Assembly (NCBI RefSeq): GCF_007860125.1
Contig: NZ_SJPW01000003.1
Coordinates: 248,001-312,000, forward strand
Direction of reading: 5' to 3'
DNA from: Rubripirellula tenax
GTDB lineage: Bacteria > Planctomycetota > Planctomycetia > Pirellulales > Pirellulaceae
Length of the DNA: 64,000 nucleotides
Part shown: piece after piece, positions 8,866 through 19,000 of the stretch
Layout: each line of letters begins with the position of its first letter
Position numbering within the stretch: the stretch's first letter is position 1
Notes under the pieces: model-generated
What the model was told of the DNA's origin: nothing
The model's database searches: none
What the model saw: only the letters and a program-made list of their open reading frames with translations
Made by a program: the position numbers and the translations under genes

Positions 8866-10857
8866 TCAAAGTTGGATGCATCCGCGAGGTGAGCTCGCAT
8901 CGACATTCCATAGCTTTTCGTCGTCGTGGTCGGCGCGCAGCAGACGCATTCGCTGACTCGTTTGACGTCGTTGGAATTGGTGTTGAGCCTGGCGAATCGC
9001 TTCGTCAATGGCTTGTCGATCTTGTCGTTCACGGTGAGCGTATCGCTGGATCGATCGCGCGATCCAGGGAGCGTCATTGACGATCAAGTCATCGTCGGCC
9101 GAAACATAGAATCTTGCCGTCCCCGGGTCTCCGCACCGTGCCCCGCGTCCAATCAGTTGGCGGTCGACCCGAGCCAGCGAATGGTGTTCGACGACGATGA
9201 CGTGCAAACCACCGATTGCGACGACGGCAGGATCCACCAGGATGTCCGTTCCACGGCCTGCCATGTTCGTTGCAACCGTGATGCATCCGCGGCGACCGGC
9301 CTTCGCTATGACCGAGGCTTCGTCCTCGTCTTGAACGCCGTTAAGAACCTGACACACGGACCCTCGCTCGACGATCGCGGCGGCGACTTCCCAACTTGCG
9401 GAAATACTGAGCGTCCCGATCAAAACGGCGCGTCCTTGATCGGCCAACTTGATCGCGTCGTGGGCAATCGCGTTGCACTTCTCCGATCGAGTCTTCGACA
9501 GGTGCGTCGGAAGTATCGTCCGCTTCGTCGCGGTTCGCGTGGGCAAGCAAACGACGGGCAAACCGTAGACGGAACCAAGCTCGTGCCGGCACCCATCCGC
9601 CGTGCCCGTCATTCCACCCACGAATGCATAGTTTCGGAAGAATCGCTGACGTGTGATTCTGGCAATGGGTTGCGACTCGGGCTCGACCGTTAACCCCTCA
9701 CGCATCTGAATCGCTTGATGCAAACCTCCCGACCAAGAACGATCGGGATGAATCCGCCCCGTTGACGAATCCAAAAGGTGCAACTGGCCGTCACGAACAA
9801 TGTAATGGACATTGGATCGGTAACAATATTTTGCCCGCAGCGCGAGGACCACATAGTCGTGCCATGGTCGCTTCAACTTCGGATGGACCACCGCCGCGGT
9901 ATTTTCGTAGGCATCGTGATAGCCCACATCGGTAAGGTCGATCGCATTCCCGTTGGAAACGGTGAAATCACGCCCGTTCAAGAGCCGATCGGACCAGCGC
10001 ATCGCTTCGGCATGAATGCACGCGTCCGAAGCCTCGCCCGTTTCGCTACTGCTAAGTAAGAGCGGTGACACCGCGTCATCAATCAACACTTGGTCGATCT
10101 CGTCGACGATGGCAACACTCAATCCCCTTTGCAACCGGCTTTCGCTTCCGTCGTGTCCGCTCAATCGAGCCAGTGTGCGGTCACCCAGTTCAAGATGCAC
10201 CGCATCTCCCAACGCCACTTGGTCACGCAGATAGTCGAAACCGAACACGTGTCCGGCCGCATAGGTGATATCCGCGGCGTACGCGTCGCGACGATCCGCG
10301 GCGGCATCAGCATCGTTGATCACCGATACCGTCGCGCCCAAAGCGGCGAAGACTCTTTCCATTCGGCTCTGGTCGCGGTTCGCCAGGTAGGCGCTCGGCG
10401 TTGCAACGTGGACCCCCTGTCCGTCAATCGACTTTGCGAACGCGGCGGCCGCGGCCGACAACGTCTTTCCCTCGCCCGTTTGCATTTCGACAACGGCACC
10501 TTGGGCGACGCAGATTGCGCCAGAAACTTGCGTATCGAACATCTCCAACGAAAGATGCTGACGAACGGATTCCACCATCCCGGCCAACGCCAACACCAAC
10601 AATGCATCGCGTTGATCGTTTGCCGATGCTTGCTTCGATGTCCGCTCGGCCGTCACCGACATGCGGCGCAACCGGTGGCCGTGGTCCAACAGATCGGCCG
10701 CCGACACACCGCGAAGCGTTCGCGATACATCCTTGACTTGACTCAGCAAGGACGCGATACGATCGGGCGAATCCAATTGACGTTGTTTCTGATGCGCAGC
10801 AACCAAGTGATCCTTCACGGATTTTGTTTCAACGAAGTTCTGCAAGAACCCGATCAT
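8866..10857 (-). CDS. Compact SecA-like translocation ATPase (accessory SecA paralogue)
   Basis: This 663-residue protein is clearly related to SecA. It has Walker A TGEGKT at 127-132, the Walker B-like DEID at 252-255 in a SecA-type context (VDEIDQVLIDDAVSPLLLS), GMTGTA at 415-420, ATNMAGRGTDIL near 529-540, and QLIGRGARCGDPGTARFYVS near 567-586 in place of the canonical RGRSGRQGDPG. It is some 200 residues shorter than housekeeping SecA: after residue 590 only about 70 residues remain, so most of the helical scaffold/wing and the zinc-binding tail are missing. It overlaps the TolC-like gene by 4 bases (ATGA). A substrate-dedicated motor for the divergent giant protein is the simplest inference; it is not the essential SecA. 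Confidence 0.88.
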   Translation of the reverse strand: MIGFLQNFVETKSVKDHLVAAHQKQRQLDSPDRIASLLSQVKDVSRTLRGVSAADLLDHGHRLRRMSVTAERTSKQASANDQRDALLVLALAGMVESVRQHLSLEMFDTQVSGAICVAQGAVVEMQTGEGKTLSAAAAAFAKSIDGQGVHVATPSAYLANRDQSRMERVFAALGATVSVINDADAAADRRDAYAADITYAAGHVFGFDYLRDQVALGDAVHLELGDRTLARLSGHDGSESRLQRGLSVAIVDEIDQVLIDDAVSPLLLSSSETGEASDACIHAEAMRWSDRLLNGRDFTVSNGNAIDLTDVGYHDAYENTAAVVHPKLKRPWHDYVVLALRAKYCYRSNVHYIVRDGQLHLLDSSTGRIHPDRSWSGGLHQAIQMREGLTVEPESQPIARITRQRFFRNYAFVGGMTGTADGCRHELGSVYGLPVVCLPTRTATKRTILPTHLSKTRSEKCNAIAHDAIKLADQGRAVLIGTLSISASWEVAAAIVERGSVCQVLNGVQDEDEASVIAKAGRRGCITVATNMAGRGTDILVDPAVVAIGGLHVIVVEHHSLARVDRQLIGRGARCGDPGTARFYVSADDDLIVNDAPWIARSIQRYAHRERQDRQAIDEAIRQAQHQFQRRQTSQRMRLLRADHDDEKLWNVDASSPRGCIQL

Positions 10858-12749
10858 GGTAGCGGCCCCTGATCGGATTTTGTGCTAGCCACAGGCAACG
10901 AGTCTTCGACTCGAAGCAGGACTCCCATCGTGTGCCGCAACTGGACCCACGACATCGCATACGAAGTCTGCGCTGCGACGAATCCACCTTCTTCATTTGC
11001 AAGACGCTGCTGTGCGTCCAACAAATCCTCGATCAACAAAACCGCCGACTCGTTCGGATCGGGCAACCACTTCCAACGTTCTTTCAGGTACGCCACCTCC
11101 CGTCCAGCCGCGTCGATCGCTTGCTTCTTAGCAATCATTTCTTGAAATGAAGTTCGTGTTTCGCGAACGGCGACTTCCACTTCGGTGAACGCTTCTTCGG
11201 CAACCTGTTGAAACTCGAATACCGATCGAGTCAGTTCCAGTCGATTGCGATCGAGCCTTGCTTCCGCGGCTCGATTCCCGACCGGTCGTTCAAACAACAG
11301 ACCAGCCGCATAGCTTGGTCTGCCGTCGGAGAACTGATTGACGAAAGCCCCGAAAGCGTCGTTGTTGGTATCCAACCCGGCAACATAGGTGCTAAGGATC
11401 AAATCGAGTCGCGGCAAAACTTGATTCTTCGCGACACCCACCCCAGCCGACGTCGCCTGGACCTTCCGAATCGCGCCGGCAATGTCCGAACGGTTGTCGA
11501 GGGCCGTCAGTGTGGCCTGGCGTGTCGACAAAGCAACGGCTTCGGCCAACGGTCGTTCGGCGGGCAGAACTTCCCATCGCGCCGATTGAATCAGTCGCGG
11601 ATCACCGGTCAGCAATCTTAATTCGGCCTGCGCATTTCGAATCGCAGTTTCGCTTCGAACCAGATCCGATCGACGTGACGCCACTGCGGCTTCCGCCCTT
11701 AGAATCTGGCGTTGAAAGGAGTCCACTTCGCCACGAGCACGAAGAATCGTCGCCAACTCGGCCGCGCTATCGAGCAACCGACTACGTTGCAACCAATTCG
11801 CACGCGCTTGATACAAGTTCCAATAGGCCCGCGCGACATCGACCAGGTGGTCTTCTAGATCGCTGCGTGTTTCGGTGGTAGCCAACTTGACATCAATGTC
11901 CGCCAACAGCACGCGAATGTTGTTGACCGCGCGGCCGCGATCTTTCATCAACGGCTGAGTTACGTTCAACTCCATCCGCGTCGTCCCTTGTGGATTTGGG
12001 ACAAGGAACGTCGAGTTGTTGTCTTGAAAGCCGCCACGCTGAACAAGTTCCCATTCTGCGCCGGACCGATTCTTCTTTCGCAAACCGGCCGACGACGAGA
12101 ACTTCTCGTCTCGAAAACGTCCGAACGCCGACCCCGTGGTCAACAGACTTCCGATCGGTTCGTTCGTATCCGCGAATTTTCCTTCCACGAATGCGAGCGA
12201 GTCGAAGTTGGCGTCCGCAATCACCAGATCTCTTCGTCGGATCCCTGGATCGGTCAAGATGCCTCGCACATAGGGTGACGAAGAGATTGCGGTTTGTGCC
12301 AGTGTCGCCACGTCCACGGCAAGGCATTCCGGCGAAAAGCCAAGGGGCTGTGTCAGTAACGCATCCCACCATGCATCCAGATGCACGAATTCCGATGGGG
12401 CGATGGACTCAAACGGTATCGTTGCGTCGGGCGCATCGGGCAATCCGTCCGCTCGGGCAAGGTATGAATTCAATTGCCCTCGAAAGGGCCCCGGCGAAAC
12501 GGCGGGTGGAATATCGGCGAGCGGAACGCCAGAAACCGCCAAACCGGAAGGTGGCATCCTATTTTGAACATCCGTCAGCGGGGCATTCGGAAGCGCGTGC
12601 TGCCAGACTTGTTCGGAAATCGCCGACGGTGTTGAAGTCGAAAGTCGTCCGGAACTATCGAGTGTTTGCGCAGCTGCATTCGTTGCACCCGAGATGGATG
12701 CAATAGCGGTCAGTCCGAGAATCAACTGATGATGAAGCCGCGGTTTCAC
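10854..12749 (-). CDS. TolC-family outer-membrane efflux/secretion channel
   Basis: The chosen start is GTG at 12749 (GGGAA 8 bases before), because it places a good signal peptide (KPRLHHQLILGLTAIASISGATNAAAQ) at the N terminus. The frame also stays open to an ATG at 12902, but that extension has no signal-like sequence. The 631-residue product has the helical outer-membrane efflux protein layout: two helical repeats rich in Ala/Arg/Glu, LNVTQPLMKDRGRAVNN typical of the TolC entry strand, and long coiled-coil stretches (VVDVARAYWNLYQARANW-like and the tail LEDLLDAQQRLANEEGGFVAAQTSYAMSWVQL). It heads the operon with SecA-like, HlyD, GAF-HlyD and M50-HlyD proteins and is divergent from the giant LEPR-XLL gene. 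Confidence 0.85.
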   Translation of the reverse strand: MKPRLHHQLILGLTAIASISGATNAAAQTLDSSGRLSTSTPSAISEQVWQHALPNAPLTDVQNRMPPSGLAVSGVPLADIPPAVSPGPFRGQLNSYLARADGLPDAPDATIPFESIAPSEFVHLDAWWDALLTQPLGFSPECLAVDVATLAQTAISSSPYVRGILTDPGIRRRDLVIADANFDSLAFVEGKFADTNEPIGSLLTTGSAFGRFRDEKFSSSAGLRKKNRSGAEWELVQRGGFQDNNSTFLVPNPQGTTRMELNVTQPLMKDRGRAVNNIRVLLADIDVKLATTETRSDLEDHLVDVARAYWNLYQARANWLQRSRLLDSAAELATILRARGEVDSFQRQILRAEAAVASRRSDLVRSETAIRNAQAELRLLTGDPRLIQSARWEVLPAERPLAEAVALSTRQATLTALDNRSDIAGAIRKVQATSAGVGVAKNQVLPRLDLILSTYVAGLDTNNDAFGAFVNQFSDGRPSYAAGLLFERPVGNRAAEARLDRNRLELTRSVFEFQQVAEEAFTEVEVAVRETRTSFQEMIAKKQAIDAAGREVAYLKERWKWLPDPNESAVLLIEDLLDAQQRLANEEGGFVAAQTSYAMSWVQLRHTMGVLLRVEDSLPVASTKSDQGPLP

Positions 12750-13053
12750 GTACGTTTCCCAATCGAAAGTAGCGGTCAACACTGCGCACAAGTGTTGAGT
12801 CGCCGAGTGCACAGTCGTTTCAATCGGCAAACTCACCTCAGCGTCTTCAATCCGAATATCCGCAAAACTTGCCATCACGACCGGTTCAATCGAAAAAGTC
12901 ACTAGCCATCGCCGTTGGCGACGTTCATTCCTCCACTTTTGCGTGAAACATTCCGTCGTGTGGCTTTGCGTCTCCTAGATTTCCTTCGGACGATCAAGTC
13001 TGGCTCGCGGGGGGCCAACTTCGTTTCAAGTATCCGCTGCCCACCAGACCGAC
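12750..13053. promoter_or_regulatory. Divergent intergenic region between the TolC-like operon and the giant LEPR-XLL gene
   Basis: This 304-base stretch separates two divergent transcription units and must hold promoters for both if the GTG start of the TolC-like gene is right. The one clear element is a 7-bp dyad, CAACACT-7 nt-AGTGTTG, at 12777-12797, just upstream of the TolC-like start. It could be an operator or a leader hairpin. No convincing -35/-10 pair or strong Shine-Dalgarno was found before the giant gene. If the longer TolC-like frame (to 12902) is used, the intergenic gap shrinks to 151 bases. Confidence 0.4.
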
Positions 13054-16000
13054 ATGTCAAACAACCGAAACGACTGGCAGCGACGCCGGATGACCATCGA
13101 CCGATGGATCACCCAGGCGCGTCGTCTGATCGGATCGGGTGACGCCGGGCGGAACGCACGTCCATCAACAAATCTAGGACGCTTGGAACCGCGTATTCTC
13201 TTCAGCGCTACGCCGATCGATGTGGCATCCATGGGAATCGGCGCCGACACCGCCATGGTGATGGAGCTTCAACCGCAGTCGATCGACGCCGAAGTATCTC
13301 AGTCGCAATCAACAACGATCGACCAATTGGCCTCGCCCCAAACGGCAAAGCCCTACGAATTGATTTTCGTGGATTCCAGCGTCACCGACCTCAACCAAGT
13401 ACTCGACGACTTTGCCGCCTCCGATCGAAACTTTGAAGTTTTCGTCTTGGGCGCCGATCGCGACGGGATTGACCAGATCACGGAAATACTTGATTCGCGA
13501 AGCGAAGTCGCCGCGGTGCATTTATTTTCGCACGCCGAAAATGGAAACGTACGTCTCGGGTCCGCCAACCTGGGTGCGACGAATCTCTCGGGTTATGCGT
13601 CGCAAATTGCTTCATGGCAATCCTCGCTGAACACGGGCGCCGACATTCTGATTTACGGTTGCGATTTGGCAGCAACCGATAACGGGCGATATTTGATTGA
13701 AGCGATCGGTTCGTTGACCGAAGCCGACGTCGCCGCCAGCGATGACGACACGGGTCATTCGTCCTTTGGCGGTAATTGGAACCTCGAATTCACAACCGGA
13801 TCCATCGAGACAGAGATCGCGACCAGTGCCCAACTTCAACAAGAGTGGCTCGGAAAACTCAGTACGATTACGGTCACAACCTACAACGACATCATCAATG
13901 CGGGTGACGGATTAACGTCGCTTCGAGAGGCGATCATTGCAGCAAGCAGCGGCGATACGATCATCCTGGGGACCGGAACGTATACCGTTTCAATTTTAGG
14001 CACCGGCGAGAACAACTCGTTAACCGGCGACTTCGACATCAACAAGAGTCTCACTATTTCCGGAAACGGGGCTGGCAATACGATCATCGATGGCGGTGCC
14101 CTCGATCGGGTTTTCCATATCGATAACGCCTCCGCGATCGTTGCGTTCTCGGACGTAACAATCCAAAACGGATTCACAACCGGCAACGGTGGCGGCGTTT
14201 ACATCGAGGGCGGCACTGCGACGCTGGATCGTGTGGTCATCCAGGGCAATCGTGGTGCTTTCGGCGCCGGAATTTATGTCAACAGCAGTGCGACACTGAA
14301 CCTTACCGACGTCATCATCCAAAACAATGGCGACGGCGGAACCACGCGAGGCGGTGGAATTGAATCGGCCGGAACAGCGAATTTGCTGAGAGTGACATTC
14401 AGCGGAAACCAAGCCGGTTCGGGCGGAGGGATCTACACGACCGGAACGCTGGATCTGACCAACGCGACGCTCAGCAACAACAGTGCCAGCTCGTCGGGTG
14501 GCGGTGTCTACAGCACCGGTACGACAACGATCACAAATTCGACGCTCGCCTTCAACAACGCTGGTAATGCCGGCGGCATTCGCCGGCAAGCTGGATCCGT
14601 CAGCATCGTCAACACGATCATCTCAGACAACACTGTGACTTCGGCAAACGCCGACGTTCAGGGATCTTTTAGCAGCCTTGGGAACAACTTAATCCTGGAC
14701 GTTACCGGAGGCAGCGGATTCGGTGGGACCGACGTGGTGGGCTCGAGTGCGAATTTGGGCCTGCTCGCCGACAACGGTGGTTTCGGGAAAACTCACGCGA
14801 TCACGACTTCCAGCCTTGCCTATAACGCGGGAACCGCAACGGGCGCACCTGCCACCGACCAACGCGGCGTCGAACGCACCTCTCTTGTCGATATCGGTGC
14901 ATTCGAACGACGCGAAATGAGTGCAACCTCTGAATTTCGCGTCAACACGACAACCGGATCGGTCCAAGAGACAAGCGGCCAAGATCGCGGAAGCCAACAA
15001 TCGGTCGCGGTGGCAGACGACGGCAGCTATGTCGTCGTTTGGTCAAGTTTGAATCAGGACGGCGACGGTTGGGGCGTCTTCGCAAAACGTTTTGATTCAT
15101 CCGGAACGGCGTTAACAGGCGACATCACCGTCGCCGATCTACCAGCAAACAATCAAAAATGGGCGCGTGTCGGGACGGCTGATGACGGCAGCTTCGTTGT
15201 GACTTGGACGCTGACCAATGCCCTCGATGTGCCGCAAGACGTGTACGCTCGGCGATTTGATGCCAACGGAGACGCGATTGGCACTAATTTTGTGGTGAAC
15301 ACCACGACAGGCGGCATCCAATCCAACTCAAGCATTGCGGTCAACGGTAGCGGCACGTTCATCGTCGCTTGGGAAGGCAACGGCGTAGGTGACAATGATG
15401 GAATTTTCTACCGTCGATTCAATGCGAACGGAACAGCGATCGACGGCACCGAAGTACGCGCCAACTTTGACAATATTGGTGACGAAAACGAAGCGAGCGT
15501 CGCTATCAACGATAGCGGACAATTCGCAATCACGTGGGAATCCGCAGGCGAAATTTATCTACGTCAATTTACCGCTGGTGGAACTCCGATTCCACCGACC
15601 AGTGACATCTTGGTTGACAGTACCGCTGCCGCAGCAATGGGGTCAACCGTAGAGATTGACTCGCTCGGTCGCACCGTGGTCCTGTATCGAACCAACGGAT
15701 TCGCTGGACTTGGCGCTGGTGTCTGGGGGCGGGCTTTTCACGCCGATGGGACCGAGCGATTGGGACTCTTCCAAGTCAGCAATCAATCGTTCAGTTCGGA
15801 CAACACGCAACCTTCGATTGCGATGGCAGACAACGGCGACTTCATCGTCGTATACCACGGCGACGATAACGGAGACGGAAACGGAAGCTCGGTGAAGTTC
15901 CGTCGATACGATGCCGACACCGGCGCAATCGCCACTGCTTCGCAGGTCAACATCAGCACCACAGGCGACCAACAGTTTTCATCCGTTGCCATGCTAGACA

Positions 16001-19000
16001 TGGACAACTTTGTTGTGACATGGAGCGGCAACGGCACACAGTCTGGGAACACAGACACCAGCGGAGTATTCGCACGTCAATTCCATCTCGAAGCACCGAC
16101 CTTGGACCTTGACTCGAATAACAGTTCGGGCGCCACCGGTATCAATTTTTCGAGAACCTTCTTCAATGGTGGCGGAGCAGTCTCGGTGGCCGATACAGAC
16201 GCCACGATCATCGACTCTGACAGTACGCATCTGCAATCGCTAACGATAAGGATCACGGATCGCCAAAACGGTGCCAGCGAAGTGCTTGCGGCCATCACGT
16301 CGGGTACTTCGATCACGGCAAACTATACCGCCGGAACGCTCACGTTATCCGGTTCAGACACGACCGCGAACTACCAACAAGTGCTTCGCACGGTCACCTA
16401 CAACAACAGTAATAATCCGGCGACTGGCACCAGTCGCACCATCACGTTCGTTGCCAGCGACGGGGTTTCGGTAAGCGAAATCGCAACGACCACACTGGCC
16501 ATTTCCATGCCGGTCAACCAGGCTCCCACCGACATTGCGATATCCAATTCGACGGTCAACGAAAACACAAACACAGCAAGCGGATTCAGTGTCGGCGTAC
16601 TCTCGGCGACGGACGCAGACTCAAGTACTCCATTCACCTGGGCAGTCGTCGGTGGTGCCGATCAAGCTCGCTTCTCAATTGGCGGGGCATCCAACAACCA
16701 ATTGATGCTAACCGACGGCGTTCTGGACTACGAAGCAAAAGCTTCCTATGAAGTGGACGTTCGCGTCACCGATTCCAGCGGAAATCCCTTCGTCGAAACG
16801 CTAACCATTTCGGTCATCGACATCAATGAAGCACCCACCGTTTCGCTAAGCGTGGCCACGACACTTTTGGCCGAGGATACCGATACAACTTCCGCCATCG
16901 TCGTTTCGTCGATCACCGTGACGGATGATGCCTTGGGTACCAATACACTGACTCTTTCGGGCGATGATGCGTCGCTGTTCGAAATTGTTGGCTATGAACT
17001 AAGGCTAGTCGCGGGAACCTGGCTAGACTTCGAAACGAACAGTGCACTTGATGTCACCGTGAACGTCAATGACTCGACCATTGGCGGTACCCCAGATGAC
17101 ACTGCCTCACATACGATCACGATCTCTGACGTGAACGAGGCGCCCAGCGTAGCGTTGACGCCCGTCGTCGTGACGTTGAGCGAAGACACCGACACGACTT
17201 CCGCGATCGTGGTTGCGACGATCGTAGTCAGTGATGATGCTCTCGGCAGCGCGACACTTTCGCTGGCCGGATTGGACGCGGCCTTTTTCGAGATCGTTGG
17301 CAGTGACCTGCGTTTGAGGGCTGGCGCGAGCCTGGATTATGAGACGAATCCGACGCTTAACGTAACCGTACAAGTCGACGACGCCACGATCGCTGGATTC
17401 CCCGACGACTCGGCCAGCCATAGCGTGACAACCACCGACGTGGTTGAGATTCCGACGACAACCCTGAATCCGTCGGACGATACCTATCTGGATAAAGACA
17501 ATCCGGACTTCAACTATGGAGTTTCCACAACGCTGATCGTTGATCACTCGGGCGGCAGCATCGGCGATTCGCGAATCTTGCTGAAATTCGATTTCAGCAG
17601 CATCCCGGTGGGTGCCACCATCACCGGCGCCACGTTGACGATGCAGGCAAACGCCGGTGCGGGAACTTTCCGAATCGGCGTCTATGAAGTCACCGAGGCC
17701 TGGGTCGAAGGCAACCAAAACGGGTCAGTTGGCTTCCCAAGCTGGGATGATCGCACGAGCACGAACGCGTGGAACGGCGGAACATTCAATTCGACCGCCG
17801 TGGCAACCTTTGATGCAACGACAACTGGACAACACGCCTGGAACGTCACCTCGCTCGTCCAAAGTTGGATCACGGGATCCACCGTAAACAACGGCGTAAT
17901 CATTGGAAGCGAAGCTGGTGGCGGAAATTCATATACGTATTCCAGTCGCGACGGCGGATCGCCGCCTGAACTACAACTTTTCTATACCGTCACTAACGCA
18001 GCACCAACCGACATCGCACCCAATACGCTCTCGGTTGCCGAGAATACCGACTCGACTCTTGGCGTCAACCTTGGCACTTTAACCGCCACGGATTCGGACG
18101 CCGGCGAGACGTTCACTTGGGCAATTGTCGGCGGCACTGATGAAACGAAGTTTACGATCAACGCGTCCAATGAACTTATCTTAAGTGATGGGATGTTGGA
18201 CTTCGAACGACAAGGTTCGTATTCCGTTGTCGTCCGCGTGATCGACTCGGCAAACAATATCTATGATGAAACGCTTACGGTCAGCATTACCGACCAAAAC
18301 GAAGCTCCATCAGTCTCGTTGACGCCAGTGATCACGAACATTGACGAGGACAGCGACACCACGTCCGCGATTGTCGTAGCCACCATCTCGGTAACCGACG
18401 ATGCCCTAGGAACCGAAACACTGTCGCTGTCGGGCGATGACGCGGCCATGTTCGAAATCGCAGGCAATCAGCTTCGACTTATCGCCGGGGCATCCTTGGA
18501 CTTCGAAACAAACGCTTCGCTTGACGTATCCGTCAATATCGACGACGCGACCATCCCCGGCAATCCCGACAACTCTGCTTTGCACTCGATGACCGTCGGC
18601 GACACGATTGAAACCGACCCGGTCGTTGCAACCAGTGATACATACACTTTCGACGAAGATACGACATTTGATTCGTCGACGCAGTGGTTCGACGCGAACT
18701 GGTCCAATCGACGGACGCTTTCGTTTGACAACCTGAATCAAGCAAGCAACTTGACCGACATGCCGGTCTTGATCCGCATCGACGCGACGCGGATCGACTA
18801 TTCCAAGACACAAAACGCAGGCCAAGACCTTCGATTTGTTGACGGCGACGGTGTACTGCTAGCCCACCAAATCGAATCCTGGAACGAAGCAGGCAGTTCG
18901 TACGTTTGGGTGAAAGTTCCGACCGTCAACCAGAGTTCAAACACAGACTTTGTTTGGATGTACTACGGAAACGCAGGCGCCGCCGACGGCCAAAATACCG

